NCBI GenBank assembly: GCA_963784645.1
Contig: CAWARY010000015.1
Location: 186,001-250,000 of the forward strand
DNA: 64,000 nt
Reading direction: 5' to 3'
DNA from: JBBRVW01 sp963784645
GTDB taxonomy: Bacteria > Actinomycetota > Actinomycetes > JACCUZ01
Shown here: positions 1 through 10,363 of the stretch, in pieces
Position numbering within the stretch: position 1 is the stretch's first letter
Layout of the letters: each line of letters starts with the position of its first letter
The notes under the pieces: generated by a model
Database searches by the model: none
The model's input: the letters and a program-made list of their open reading frames with translations, nothing else
What the model was told of the DNA's origin: nothing
Translations under genes and position numbers: made by a program

Positions 1-1689
1 ACCTCCGCCGCTCCTGACCTCACCAGCCGCACCGACGTCGAGTGGTGGCGCAGCGCCGTCATCTACCAGGTGTACATCCGCAGCTTCGCCGACGGCGACG
101 GCGACGGCATCGGCGACCTGGCCGGTCTCCGGTCCCGCCTGCCCTACCTGCGCACGCTCGGCGTCGACGCGATCTGGATCACGCCCTTCTACCCCTCGCC
201 GATGGCCGACGGCGGCTACGACGTCGCCGACTACCGGGACATCGAGCCGCTCTTCGGTGCACTCGACGACGCCGACTCCCTGATCGGCGAGGCGCACGAC
301 CTCGGGCTGCGCGTGATCGTCGACATCGTGCCGAACCACTCCTCGGACCAGCACGTCTGGTTCCAGGCCGCGCTGGCCGCCGGCCCGGGCAGCCCCGAGC
401 GCGCCCGCTACGTCTTTCGCGACGGCAGGGGGGACGCCGGCGAGCTGCCCCCGACGGACTGGCAGTCCACCTTCGGCGGCCCGGCGTGGGAGCGGGTGCC
501 CGACGGCCAGTGGTATCTGCACCTGTTCGCCCCCGAGCAGCCGGACTTCGACTGGGAGAACCCCGAGGTCGTCGCCGAGTTCGAGGACATCCTCAGGTTC
601 TGGCTGGACCGTGGGGTCGACGGCTTCCGCATCGACGTCGCGAACTCGCTGAAGAAGGACCAGTCCTTCCCCGACGTCGGCCCCGAGGCCGAGGAGGTGC
701 TGGTCCCGCACCAGGGACCGGGGCACCCGTTCTGGGACCGCGACGAGGTGCACGAGGTCTACCGCGGCTGGCGGCGGGTAGCCGAGGCCTACGCCGGCGA
801 CCGGGTCTTCGTGGCCGAGGCATGGGTCGACGATCCGGAGCGCCTCGCCCGCTACACCCGGCCGGACGAGCTGCACACGGCCTTCAACTTCTCCTTCGTC
901 CGGGCACCGTGGGAGGCCGACTACCTGCGGACGACGATCGACTCCTGCATCGAGTCCTCCGGCACGGTCGGCGCGCCCACCACGTGGGTCCTCTCCAACC
1001 ACGACATCACGCGGCACGCGACCCGTTACGCCCGGCTGGACACCACCGGGGGTGGTGTCTCCGAGGGCGACCGGGTCGGACCCGACACCCCCCTGGACCC
1101 GGACCTCGGCCTGCGGCGGGCCCGCGCCGCCACACTGCTGATGCTGGCACTCCCCGGCTCGGCCTACGTCTACCAGGGCGAGGAGCTGGGTCTGCCCGAC
1201 GTCGTCGACCTGCCCGAGGAGGTCCTCGCCGACCCGATCTGGCAGCGCTCCGGCCACACCGAGCGCGGCCGCGACGGCTGCCGGGTCCCGATCCCCTGGA
1301 CCGTCGACGGGCCCTCCTTCGGCTTCGGCACCGGCGCCCCGTGGCTGCCGCAGCCGGCGACGTTCGCGGACCTCTCGGTGCAGGCGCAGCAGGGTGTCGA
1401 CGGATCGACGCTCGAGCTCTACCGCACCTGCCTCGCCCGTCGTCGCGACCTGGCGGTCTCCCCGGCCGGGGAGCCGCTCGACTGGCTGCCGGCGCCGGCC
1501 GGCTCTCTCGCGTTCCGGAGGCGGGCTCTCGACGGATCGGCGGTGGTCTGCGTGGTCGCGCTGACCTCCGACCCGGTGCCGTTGCCGGCGCACGACGAGG
1601 TGCTGGTCGCCACGTCCCCGGGGAAGGTCGACGGCGACGGCCGGCCGGTGCTGCCGGGCGACGCCGCCGTCTGGCTGCGCGTCTCCTGA
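1..1689 (+). CDS. GH13 alpha-glucosidase / oligo-1,6-glucosidase family (5' end outside window)
   Basis: Cytoplasmic alpha-glucan hydrolase of the GH13 (alpha-amylase) family. The frame is already open at base 1 and reads WWRSAVIYQVYIRSF, the usual beta-1 start of the barrel, so the true start lies upstream of the window; the in-frame GTG at 70 is inside the domain. The (beta/alpha)8 motifs are in order: DIVPNHSS, the nucleophile Asp in VDGFRIDVANS, the acid Glu in VFVAEAW, and the transition-state Asp in VLSNHDITRHA. A short C-terminal beta domain ends at the TGA. The overall pattern resembles actinobacterial GH13_30-type maltose/alpha-glucosidases rather than secreted amylases, but the subfamily and substrate are inferences. 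Confidence 0.9.
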   Translation, partial: TSAAPDLTSRTDVEWWRSAVIYQVYIRSFADGDGDGIGDLAGLRSRLPYLRTLGVDAIWITPFYPSPMADGGYDVADYRDIEPLFGALDDADSLIGEAHDLGLRVIVDIVPNHSSDQHVWFQAALAAGPGSPERARYVFRDGRGDAGELPPTDWQSTFGGPAWERVPDGQWYLHLFAPEQPDFDWENPEVVAEFEDILRFWLDRGVDGFRIDVANSLKKDQSFPDVGPEAEEVLVPHQGPGHPFWDRDEVHEVYRGWRRVAEAYAGDRVFVAEAWVDDPERLARYTRPDELHTAFNFSFVRAPWEADYLRTTIDSCIESSGTVGAPTTWVLSNHDITRHATRYARLDTTGGGVSEGDRVGPDTPLDPDLGLRRARAATLLMLALPGSAYVYQGEELGLPDVVDLPEEVLADPIWQRSGHTERGRDGCRVPIPWTVDGPSFGFGTGAPWLPQPATFADLSVQAQQGVDGSTLELYRTCLARRRDLAVSPAGEPLDWLPAPAGSLAFRRRALDGSAVVCVVALTSDPVPLPAHDEVLVATSPGKVDGDGRPVLPGDAAVWLRVS

Positions 1690-1707
1690 TCCCGGCGGCT
1701 CTGTTTG

Positions 1708-1723
1708 TCGGGGTATGCCCCGA
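1708..1723 (+). terminator. hairpin after GH13 gene
   Basis: TCGGGG-TATG-CCCCGA is a perfect 6-bp stem with a 4-base loop, 19 bases after the GH13 stop codon. There is no T-run after it on the plus strand, so termination is only suggested. Confidence 0.4.
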
Positions 1724-1773
1724 TGAGCTCCAGGAACTGCCCCGGGCGTTCCGCGGACCGCCGCCGATGAGAT

Positions 1774-1803
1774 CGACCGTTGTCGGCGGTCTCCCCTAGC
1801 GTC
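1774..1803 (+). promoter_or_regulatory. candidate promoter of the MMPL gene
   Basis: TCGACC (1774-1779), an 18-base spacer and TAGCGT (1798-1803) fit an actinobacterial sigma-70-type promoter. Transcription would start near 1810. A GGGGAG ribosome site lies shortly before the ATG at 1838. Confidence 0.35.
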
Positions 1804-1837
1804 GTCCCAGCCGTCCACTTCTCCGGGGAGCCCGCTG

Positions 1838-4012
1838 ATGGTCCGTCTCGCCGAGTTCGTCCTGCGCCACCGCCGGCTGGTGATGCTCTTCTGGCTGGTG
1901 ATGTTCGTCGTCGGCGGGGTGGCTGCCGGGCAGACGAGCAAGCGTCTCGTCGTCGACTTCTCGCTGCCCGGGCAGCCGGGCTACGAGACCGAGACGCAGC
2001 TGCTCGACACGTTCCACAACGGCGGCTCCAACCCGCCCACCATCGCCGTCGTCACGGTGCCCGAGGGCACCACCGTCACGGAGCAGCTGGGCAAGATCAC
2101 GCCGGTGTTCGACGCGATGGCGAAGGCCCTTCCCGGCACCCGGATGGTCGACTACGCCGAGACCAAGGACGATCTGTTCCTCACCGAGGACGGCCGCACG
2201 ACCTACGCGCTCGTCTACCCCAAGCCGTTCGAGAGCTTCACCGACGTCGGGCCCGACGTCGCGATGAAGCCCATCCTCGAGCAGGCGAGCAAGGACACCG
2301 GGTTCGACTTCGGGGTGACCGGCTACAACCTGCTGGCCCAGGGCACCGATGATCCCGAAGGACCGAGCCTCCTGGCCGAGACACTGCTCGGCGGCCTGGG
2401 CGCACTGGCCGTCCTGCTGTTCCTCTTCGCCTCGTTCCTCGCCCTCGTTCCGCTTCTCATCGCGGCGGTGTCGATCCTCACGACCTTCGCGATCGTGCTG
2501 ATCGGCACCTACGTCACCGACATCTCCTTCGTCGTCCAGTTCCTGATCGCGCTCGTGGGGCTGGGTGTCGCGGTCGACTACTCGCTGCTCGTCGTCAACC
2601 GCTGGCGCGAGGAGCGCGCACACGGCCGGGACAACCACACGGCAGTCGTGGTGGCAATGCAGTACGCCGGGCACGCGGTCGTGGCCAGCGCCGGCACGGT
2701 GGCCATCAGCCTGTGCGCGCTGCTGGTCATCCCGGTGCCGCTGCTGCGCAGCATGGGTGTCGGCGGCATGCTCATCCCGCTCGTGAGCACCGCAGTCGTC
2801 CTCACGCTCCTGCCGGCGCTGCTCGGCGGCATCGGGCCACGGGTCGACTGGCCCCGGATCCGGCACGAGGAGCGTGCCTCCCGCGGCTGGACCGCCTGGG
2901 CCGGCCTGGTGGTGCGGTTCCGCTGGGTCGCGGCCGCGGTCGCCCTGGTGATCCTCGGCGCGCTGGTCATCCCGATCTTCGGTATCAAGATCGGGCAGGC
3001 CCAGACCAGCTCGCTGGCCAGCGGCGGCCCGGCGTTCGAGCAGCTCCAGGTGCTGCACGACGGCGGCGTCCCCGGCGGCATCGTCTCGCCGATGGAGGTG
3101 CTCGTCACCGGCTCGGACCCGGGGGCGTCCGCCGACGAGGTCGCCGACAAGGCCCGTGGTGTCGAGGGCGTGGCCGGCGCGTTCGCACCCGACACACCGC
3201 AGTGGCGTACCGGCAACGCGGCGGTCGTCGGCGTCATCCCGGTCGAGGAGACCGTCGACTCCACCAAGGCGCACGTCGTCGACGACCTGAAGACCGCCAT
3301 CGACGGGGTGCCGGGCGTCGTCGGGGTGGCCGGCGTCGGCCCGACGGTGCTCGACTACATCAACGCGGTCTACAAGAAGTTCCCCTACAGCCTCGGCCTG
3401 ATCGCGCTGGTGACGTTCATCCTGCTGGTGCGCACGTTCCGGTCCATCCTGCTGCCCGTCAAGGCCGTGCTGCTCAACATCGTGTCGGTGAGCGCGACCT
3501 TCGGCGCGACGGTGCTGTTCTGGCAGGACGGTCACGGGTCGGAGGCGATCTTCGGCATCGCCCCCACCGGCGCCGTCACCTTCTGGCTACCGGTGCTGAT
3601 CTTCGCGTTCCTGTTCGGGCTGTCGATGGACTACGAGGTCTTCATCCTGGCGCGCATGCGCGAGGAGTACGACAAGACCGGCGACACCGACCAGGCGGTG
3701 GTGGCCGGGCTGGCCCGCACCGGGCGGCTCGTGACCGGCGCAGCGATGATCCTGTTCCTGGCGTTCCTCGCCCTGGCGTCCTCCCCGGGCACCGACATCA
3801 AGGTCTTCGCCACCGCCCTGGGGGTCGGCATCCTGCTCGACGCGACGGTCGTCCGCGCGCTGCTCGTGCCCGCGATGGTGTCGTTGTTCGGCCGGTGGAA
3901 CTGGTGGCTGCCGTCCTGGGCGGCCCGGCCGCTGCGTGTCGAGCCGCACGCGGCGATACCCGAACCGCGGCGCGAGCTCAAGGTGCCCGTCGGCGCCGCC
4001 GACCGCGGCTGA
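1838..4012 (+). CDS. MMPL-family RND transporter
   Basis: Inner-membrane exporter of the MMPL branch of the RND superfamily, which uses proton motive force to move lipids or hydrophobic compounds. The 724 residues show the family's duplicated plan: one N-terminal membrane helix (about 15-35), a periplasmic porter domain, five helices (about 190-340), then a second helix, porter domain and helical bundle. The second bundle carries the typical GLSMDYEVFILARMREEY segment, and the first bundle has the matching VAVDYSLLVVNRWREE. It stands alone with its own promoter; the next genes run in the opposite direction. The substrate cannot be told from sequence. Confidence 0.9.
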   Translation: MVRLAEFVLRHRRLVMLFWLVMFVVGGVAAGQTSKRLVVDFSLPGQPGYETETQLLDTFHNGGSNPPTIAVVTVPEGTTVTEQLGKITPVFDAMAKALPGTRMVDYAETKDDLFLTEDGRTTYALVYPKPFESFTDVGPDVAMKPILEQASKDTGFDFGVTGYNLLAQGTDDPEGPSLLAETLLGGLGALAVLLFLFASFLALVPLLIAAVSILTTFAIVLIGTYVTDISFVVQFLIALVGLGVAVDYSLLVVNRWREERAHGRDNHTAVVVAMQYAGHAVVASAGTVAISLCALLVIPVPLLRSMGVGGMLIPLVSTAVVLTLLPALLGGIGPRVDWPRIRHEERASRGWTAWAGLVVRFRWVAAAVALVILGALVIPIFGIKIGQAQTSSLASGGPAFEQLQVLHDGGVPGGIVSPMEVLVTGSDPGASADEVADKARGVEGVAGAFAPDTPQWRTGNAAVVGVIPVEETVDSTKAHVVDDLKTAIDGVPGVVGVAGVGPTVLDYINAVYKKFPYSLGLIALVTFILLVRTFRSILLPVKAVLLNIVSVSATFGATVLFWQDGHGSEAIFGIAPTGAVTFWLPVLIFAFLFGLSMDYEVFILARMREEYDKTGDTDQAVVAGLARTGRLVTGAAMILFLAFLALASSPGTDIKVFATALGVGILLDATVVRALLVPAMVSLFGRWNWWLPSWAARPLRVEPHAAIPEPRRELKVPVGAADRG

Positions 4013-4026
4013 CACCGAGGGGGTCG

Positions 4027-4434
4027 TCAGTCCGTCTCGACGTACTGCTCGAGGAACGCGCGTTCCTCGGGCGACACCCGGCGCGGCCGGGCGTTGACCA
4101 GGTCGTACGGCACCAGCAACGACGCCGCGGTCGCGAAGACCGTGGTGTCGTCGCGTACGGCGTAGCGGATCTCGAACGACGCACCCTTGATGGCACCGAC
4201 CCACATCTCGATGTCGACACCGCGCGAGTGGTAGACCAGCGGCCGTTTGTAGTCGATCTCGTGGTGCGCGACGAGGACGCCCTCGGCCAGCGCCTTGGTG
4301 CCGTGGTCGGCGCCGAGCGCGAACAGCATGTCGACCCGCGCCTCCTCGAGATAGGTGAGGTAGACGACGTTGTTCACGTGCCCGTAGGCGTCCATGTCCG
4401 ACCAGCGCATCGCGCACGTGTAGCGGTGCCTCAC
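4027..4434 (-). CDS. acyl-CoA thioesterase, 4HBT hotdog family (copy 2)
   Basis: Hotdog-fold thioesterase of 135 residues that hydrolyses an acyl-CoA thioester. The start is taken at the GTG whose bases overlap the TGA of the upstream gene (GTGA, 4431-4434). Longer readings of this frame have no family similarity before RYTCAMRWSDMDAYGHVNN. That segment, with Asp then GHVNNVVYL and E at the start of the central helix, is the 4HBT active-site pattern. It is the second of two adjacent paralogues translated as a coupled pair after ettA. The substrate is unknown. Confidence 0.85.
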   Translation of the reverse strand: MRHRYTCAMRWSDMDAYGHVNNVVYLTYLEEARVDMLFALGADHGTKALAEGVLVAHHEIDYKRPLVYHSRGVDIEMWVGAIKGASFEIRYAVRDDTTVFATAASLLVPYDLVNARPRRVSPEERAFLEQYVETD

Positions 4435-4847
4435 GACGACTCCTCGACGTAGTGGTCCCAGAACTGCCGCTCGTCGGCCGCGATCGGCCGGGACGCATCG
4501 GCGTCGTAGTCGAACATGACGCAGAACGCGTCGGCCCGCAGCACGACGGCGCCGTCCTGAGACAGCTCCTGGCGCAGGGTCAACGACTTGCCGCCGAGCC
4601 GCAGCACCCACGACTCGACGGGCAGCACCTCGTCGACGCGGTAGCGGACCTGGGCGAGGTAGTCGACCTCGAGCCGGGCGAGGATCACGCCACGCGCCGA
4701 CCTGCCACCGCTGACGTCTCCCCCGGGCGCCTGCGCGAGCAGCGCCATACGGGCGTCCTCGACCAGCGCCAGCAGACGGGCGTGGTTGAGATGGCCGAGC
4801 ATGTCGGCGTCCGACCAGCGCAGCTGGGTCTCGTGCCGGTGCCGCAC
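4431..4847 (-). CDS. acyl-CoA thioesterase, 4HBT hotdog family (copy 1)
   Basis: 138-residue hotdog thioesterase beginning at a GTG. It carries RWSDADMLGHLNHARLLALVEDAR, the same active-site arrangement as its downstream neighbour, so the two arose by tandem duplication and may form a heteromer (inference). It lies 10 bases after ettA on the same strand and overlaps the next gene by GTGA, so all three are probably one transcript. Confidence 0.85.
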   Translation of the reverse strand: MRHRHETQLRWSDADMLGHLNHARLLALVEDARMALLAQAPGGDVSGGRSARGVILARLEVDYLAQVRYRVDEVLPVESWVLRLGGKSLTLRQELSQDGAVVLRADAFCVMFDYDADASRPIAADERQFWDHYVEESS

Positions 4848-4857
4848 CCCGTCGCGC

Positions 4858-6519
<1,662 letters not shown>

Positions 6520-6526
6520 GCCGCAG

Positions 6527-6532
6527 AGCCTA
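6527..6532 (-). promoter_or_regulatory. -10 element of ettA, leaderless
   Basis: TAGGCT on the minus strand ends 7 bases before the ettA ATG, so the predicted transcript starts at or next to the start codon. No ribosome-binding site is visible, which fits a leaderless mRNA. Confidence 0.45.
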
Positions 6533-6588
6533 TGCGGCGGGCGCCGCCCCCTCCGAATCGTCGGGCGTCGTCGTCACCCGGAGGACGG

Positions 6589-8238
6589 TCAGCCGGTGCG
6601 GGCCCGGTCGAGCGCGAGCCGGGCCCGGGCGTGCCGCTGCAGCTCGGCCTCGACCGGCCCGAGCATGAGCTCGTCGGCCACCTGCTCGATCGCCGTACGG
6701 AGGCGCGACTCGGCACGTCTCCTCCGGGCAAGCGCCCCGCCTCGCACGAGCAGCCGGCCCAGCCAGGCGAGCAGCAGTCCCAGGACGACACCGCCCACGA
6801 GGAGCATCGTCGGCAGCGCGACCCCGCCGACGTCCGGGGTCGGCGGGTCCGGCAGGCGGAGGTAGGACCCGAAGGCGAGCACCAGCAGCCAGACCGCGCC
6901 GAGCACCGCGGCCGCCGTGACCAGCCACTGGGCGGCTGCGCCGGCCCGCCACCAGACCGGCACCCGGTCGACACCCAGGTCGGTCCCGACCACGGCCTGG
7001 TCGAGCCGGTCCCGGACGTCCGAGGACCGGCCGGACGCGGCGGCCGACACCGCACGCTGCCAGGGGCGGGGCAGGTCCTGCGCGACCCCGTCGCACGCCG
7101 CGAGCAGCGCGGTGTCGACCTGTGCCCGCTGCACCGGCGTCGGCTCGGGGACCGACGACCGCACGAGCACGGACCGCACCTGCTTGCGGTCGTCGCCCGT
7201 GAGGTGCAGCCGGCGCAGCGGGTCGGGTCGGAGCCGGCGGAGCCAGCGGGTCGGGGGCCAGCCCAGCAGCCCCGCGCCCCGCAGCCGCCACGACTCCTCG
7301 ACGGCCGTCCCGATGACCGGGACACCGGCGGCGCCGGCGAGTGCGGCCACCAGCCGCTGCCGCTCGTGCGCGGCCACCCCGGCCGGCTCGTCCGCCGACA
7401 CCGTCGCGAAGAGCTTCTCGGCCACGTCCTCGACGTCAGCCACCAGGCGGTCATTGCGCGCCCGGCGGGTCGAGACCGCCTCGACGAGCAGGGCATGCAG
7501 CGCATCGATGCCGGCACCGGTGCGTGCCGAGCAGGTGAGCATGGGTGACCGGCGCAGCCCGTCGGCGTCGAGGAGCCGGCGCAGGTCCTCGGCGCACTCG
7601 GCGGCCGCGAAGGGGTTGACGGTGTCGACCTGGTTGAGGACGACGACCGTGACTGCCTGGTGCCCGGTCAGGCGCCGCAGGTAGCGCTCGTGCAGCACCT
7701 CGTCGGCGTACTTCTGCGGGTCGACGACCCACACCAGGAGGTCGACCAGGTCGACCAGCCGGTCGACCTCGTGCTGGTGCTCGACAACGGTCGAGTCGTG
7801 GTCGGGCAGGTCGAGCAGCACCAGCCCCGCCAGGTCGCCGAGGTCCTCCTCGCGCAACCCGGGACCGTGCCGCCAGTGCGTCTGCCGCCGGGGCACGCCG
7901 AGCCACTGCACCAGCGGGGCGGCGCCGTCGGACCCCCAGACGCTCGCGAAGGCCTTGGACGTCGTGGGCCGGCGCACGCCCACCGGCGACAGGTCGCCGC
8001 CGGACAGGACGTTGAACAGCGACGACTTGCCGCTGCCGGTCGAGCCCGCCAGGGCGACCACGGTGTGCTCGCCGGACAGCCGCAGCCGCTCCCCCGCGCG
8101 CCCCGACACGGCGCGGGCGCGCGCCAGCAGCCGGGGGTCCTCGACCCGGCCGTCCAGCGCGTCGACGGCCTCGTCCAGCGCGGCGAGCATCCCCGGCAGG
8201 TCGGCCCGCCGGTGCCGACTGCGCAACCGCGGGCTCAT
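6589..8238 (-). CDS. dynamin-like / YfjP-type membrane GTPase (second of pair)
   Basis: 549-residue GTPase of the dynamin/HSR1-related class. The start is the ATG overlapping the stop of the upstream gene (ATGA, 8235-8238). The G1 P-loop AGSTGSGKSS lies at about residues 64-73, followed by a G2-like RRPTTSKA, G3 DLPDHDST and G4 NQVD. The C-terminal part has two hydrophobic helices (about 420-445 and 455-485) and an Arg-rich amphipathic tail, as expected for a membrane-attached protein. It forms a coupled pair with the gene before it. Actinobacteria have membrane dynamin pairs such as DynA/DynB of Streptomyces; equivalence here is an inference from architecture only. Confidence 0.8.
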   Translation of the reverse strand: MSPRLRSRHRRADLPGMLAALDEAVDALDGRVEDPRLLARARAVSGRAGERLRLSGEHTVVALAGSTGSGKSSLFNVLSGGDLSPVGVRRPTTSKAFASVWGSDGAAPLVQWLGVPRRQTHWRHGPGLREEDLGDLAGLVLLDLPDHDSTVVEHQHEVDRLVDLVDLLVWVVDPQKYADEVLHERYLRRLTGHQAVTVVVLNQVDTVNPFAAAECAEDLRRLLDADGLRRSPMLTCSARTGAGIDALHALLVEAVSTRRARNDRLVADVEDVAEKLFATVSADEPAGVAAHERQRLVAALAGAAGVPVIGTAVEESWRLRGAGLLGWPPTRWLRRLRPDPLRRLHLTGDDRKQVRSVLVRSSVPEPTPVQRAQVDTALLAACDGVAQDLPRPWQRAVSAAASGRSSDVRDRLDQAVVGTDLGVDRVPVWWRAGAAAQWLVTAAAVLGAVWLLVLAFGSYLRLPDPPTPDVGGVALPTMLLVGGVVLGLLLAWLGRLLVRGGALARRRRAESRLRTAIEQVADELMLGPVEAELQRHARARLALDRARTG

Positions 8239-9944
8239 GAGGCGTCCTCGACGTCCTGGACGGCGGCCCGCAGGGCGGCGCCGGCGTCCTCGAGGACGGG
8301 GACCCCGTCCAGCCGCGCGGTGAACCGGTCCCGCTCGCCCTCGAGCAACCGCGCGACCCGCTGCTCCAGGTCCCGGCGCGCCTGCTCGGCCAGCGACCGG
8401 ACGGCCTGGTCGCCGAGCACCGCCTCGAGCACCTTCTGGCTCAGGGCGGACGCCCCGGTGGCCACAGCCACCTCGCCGGCCACCAGGCCGCCGGTGTGCG
8501 CGAACACCACGATCATCACCATCAGGCCGAGCCCGTTGACGCCGAACGCGAGGTAGCGCGCGGTGCTCCGCTTGCCCTGCGCCTGGGTCCGCACCAGCTC
8601 GAGGACGGCGGCCTGCCACTCGCGCACCTCACGCGCCGTCGCCTCGGCGAGCCCGGGCGACGAGCGACGAAGGTCGTCGCCGCCGAGCAGCTGCGCCCCG
8701 GCCGGGTCGGCCGACCAGGCGGATCCGGCCCGCTCCGCTGCGGTGTCGGACGCGGACCGCACCAGGGCCTCGACGCCCGACTCCAGCGCCTGCGCCAGGT
8801 CCTTGCCGGGCGCGGGCCGGCCGGCGACGGCGGCCGTGACGCGGTCCCGGACCCGGGACACCTTCGACTCCAGCGCGCGCATCATCTCGCCGGTGCCGAC
8901 GAACTCCTGCCACCGCGCCAGGACCTCGCCGCGCAGCAACGACCCGTCGCCGCTGGCCTCCGCCACGTGCTGCAGCGCGTCGTCGTAGGCGGCGTCGACC
9001 TCCTTGCGCAGGCGGCGTACGGCGTCGGCCTGCTCGTCGACCGCGGCCGCGAGGGCGAAGACCCGCGCCGCGAGCGACCGCACCGCCCCGTCGAGGGTGT
9101 GCCGGACCACGGCGGCGCGGGTGTCGGCGTCGGCGGCCAGGCTGTGCAGCCAGCTGCGGACCGGGTCGACGACCGCGGGCGGCAGCAGGGCGTCGTACGT
9201 CGTGGTCTCGGGCACCACGAACAGCGGCGCGCCCCCCAGGCCCTGGTCGGTGAGCATCGCCGCCAGGTGGCCACGCACCTCGTCGACAGCCTCCGGCGGG
9301 ACGCGGTCGAGCAGGACCGCCACCGCCGTGCCGCGGGTCACCGCGATCCGGAGGAACTCCCAGGGCACGGCGTCGGCGTAGCGCGCGGCCGTGGTCACGA
9401 ACAGCCACATGTCCGCGGCGGCGAGCAGCTGGGTGGCGAGCTGGCGGTTGCGGGTGACGACCGAGTCGATGTCGGGTGCGTCCAGCACCGCCAGGCCGGC
9501 CGGGATCCCCGCGCTCGGCACGAGCTGAAGCTCGGTCGGGTCGGACGAGCTGGAGGTGGTGCGGGTCAGGCCGGGCAGGATGCGTGGCTCCTCGAACCAG
9601 ACCTGGTCGGTGGGGTGGTGGGCGAGCACGGCGGAGCGGGTGGTGGGACGGAGGACACCGGCCGCGCTGATCCGCGCGCCGACGAGGCTGTTGACCAGGG
9701 TGGACTTGCCCGCGCCGGTGGGGCCGCCCACCACGGCCAGCAGCGGGGCGTCGAGCCGACGCAGCCGCGGCAGCACGTAGTCGGTGAGCTGGTCAGCCGT
9801 CTCGCGGCGCATCGTCCGGGCCGCGGACGCTCCGGGGACGTCCAGCGGCAGGCGCAGCTCCGCGACCTGCTCGCCCAGCCCCTCCAGGGCGGCCAGCAGC
9901 GCGGGATGTCTGGCGCCGGGTACCACGGGGCAATCCTCGCCCAC
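8235..9944 (-). CDS. dynamin-like membrane GTPase (first of pair)
   Basis: 569-residue GTPase starting at a GTG. The P-loop GGPTGAGKST lies at about residues 73-82, with a G2-like LRPTTRS, G3 DAPDID and a G4-like LLDRV. Long helical stretches follow (about 285-400). There are hydrophobic segments near 475-510 (FGVNGLGLMVMIVVFAHTGG) and a charged C-terminal helix with repeated RRDLEQRVARLLEGERDRF. This helix-membrane-helix plan resembles bacterial dynamin-like proteins used in membrane remodelling or fission. It is translationally coupled to the second GTPase. The cellular role is not shown by the sequence. Confidence 0.8.
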   Translation of the reverse strand: MGEDCPVVPGARHPALLAALEGLGEQVAELRLPLDVPGASAARTMRRETADQLTDYVLPRLRRLDAPLLAVVGGPTGAGKSTLVNSLVGARISAAGVLRPTTRSAVLAHHPTDQVWFEEPRILPGLTRTTSSSSDPTELQLVPSAGIPAGLAVLDAPDIDSVVTRNRQLATQLLAAADMWLFVTTAARYADAVPWEFLRIAVTRGTAVAVLLDRVPPEAVDEVRGHLAAMLTDQGLGGAPLFVVPETTTYDALLPPAVVDPVRSWLHSLAADADTRAAVVRHTLDGAVRSLAARVFALAAAVDEQADAVRRLRKEVDAAYDDALQHVAEASGDGSLLRGEVLARWQEFVGTGEMMRALESKVSRVRDRVTAAVAGRPAPGKDLAQALESGVEALVRSASDTAAERAGSAWSADPAGAQLLGGDDLRRSSPGLAEATAREVREWQAAVLELVRTQAQGKRSTARYLAFGVNGLGLMVMIVVFAHTGGLVAGEVAVATGASALSQKVLEAVLGDQAVRSLAEQARRDLEQRVARLLEGERDRFTARLDGVPVLEDAGAALRAAVQDVEDAS

Positions 9945-10009
9945 GCGGGCACGGGCCGTCGGTTGTGGCGATCACCGGCGCGCCGTGTCCGACCACCGGG
10001 CACCGGGAC

Positions 10010-10045
10010 TAGACAGGTGACCAATTGGTCACCTATCCTCGGCAG
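10010..10045 (+). promoter_or_regulatory. arsR-type promoter with 20-bp palindromic operator
   Basis: TAGACA (10010-10015), an 18-base spacer and TATCCT (10034-10039) form a good sigma-70-like promoter. The spacer is almost exactly filled by a perfect palindrome, AGGTGACCAATTGGTCACCT (10015-10034), overlapping both hexamers. The -10 ends 6 bases before the ATG at 10046, so the transcript is probably leaderless. The palindrome is the obvious operator for the regulator encoded next, giving autorepression by blocking polymerase. Confidence 0.7.
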
Positions 10046-10363
10046 ATGGACGACGACCGGGTCTTCAAGGCACTCGCCGACCCGACCCGCCGCTTCCTGC
10101 TCGACCTGCTCTTCGCGCGTGACGGCCGGACGCTCACCGAGCTCGAGTCCGGGCTGGAGATGACGCGGTTCGGCGTGATGAAGCACCTCAGGGTGCTCGA
10201 GGAAGCCGGCCTCGTCGTCTCCCGCAAGCAGGGCCGGGAGAAGTTGCACTTCCTCAACCCGGTGCCCATCCGGCTGGTCCACGACCGCTGGATCGACAAG
10301 TACACCGAGCGCCGGGTGACCGCGCTCGTCGACCTCAAGAACGAGCTGGAGAAGAAATCATGA
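10046..10363 (+). CDS. ArsR/SmtB-family winged-helix repressor
   Basis: 105-residue DNA-binding protein. The winged helix-turn-helix runs from DDRVFKALADPTRRFLLDLL through LTELESGLEMTRFGVMKHLRVLEEAGLV to the wing VSRKQGREKLHFLN. No cysteine or histidine metal-site pair is present, so it belongs to the non-metal ArsR group that is paired with SRPBCC proteins. The ATG at 10046 was chosen because it sits directly behind the promoter; an upstream GTG in frame would lie inside the operator. It overlaps the SRPBCC gene by ATGA. Confidence 0.9.
   Translation: MDDDRVFKALADPTRRFLLDLLFARDGRTLTELESGLEMTRFGVMKHLRVLEEAGLVVSRKQGREKLHFLNPVPIRLVHDRWIDKYTERRVTALVDLKNELEKKS

Noticed and set aside
42..1799. 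Long Arg-rich frames opposite or overlapping GH13, MMPL and many other genes
   Set aside because: They are high-GC frame shadows: Arg/Pro/Ala-rich, with no motifs, overlapping genes with clear catalytic residues.
4434..4611. N-terminal extension of the second thioesterase
   Set aside because: The added 59 residues are the neighbour gene read in another frame and are Arg-rich; the GTGA overlap gives a normal-length protein.
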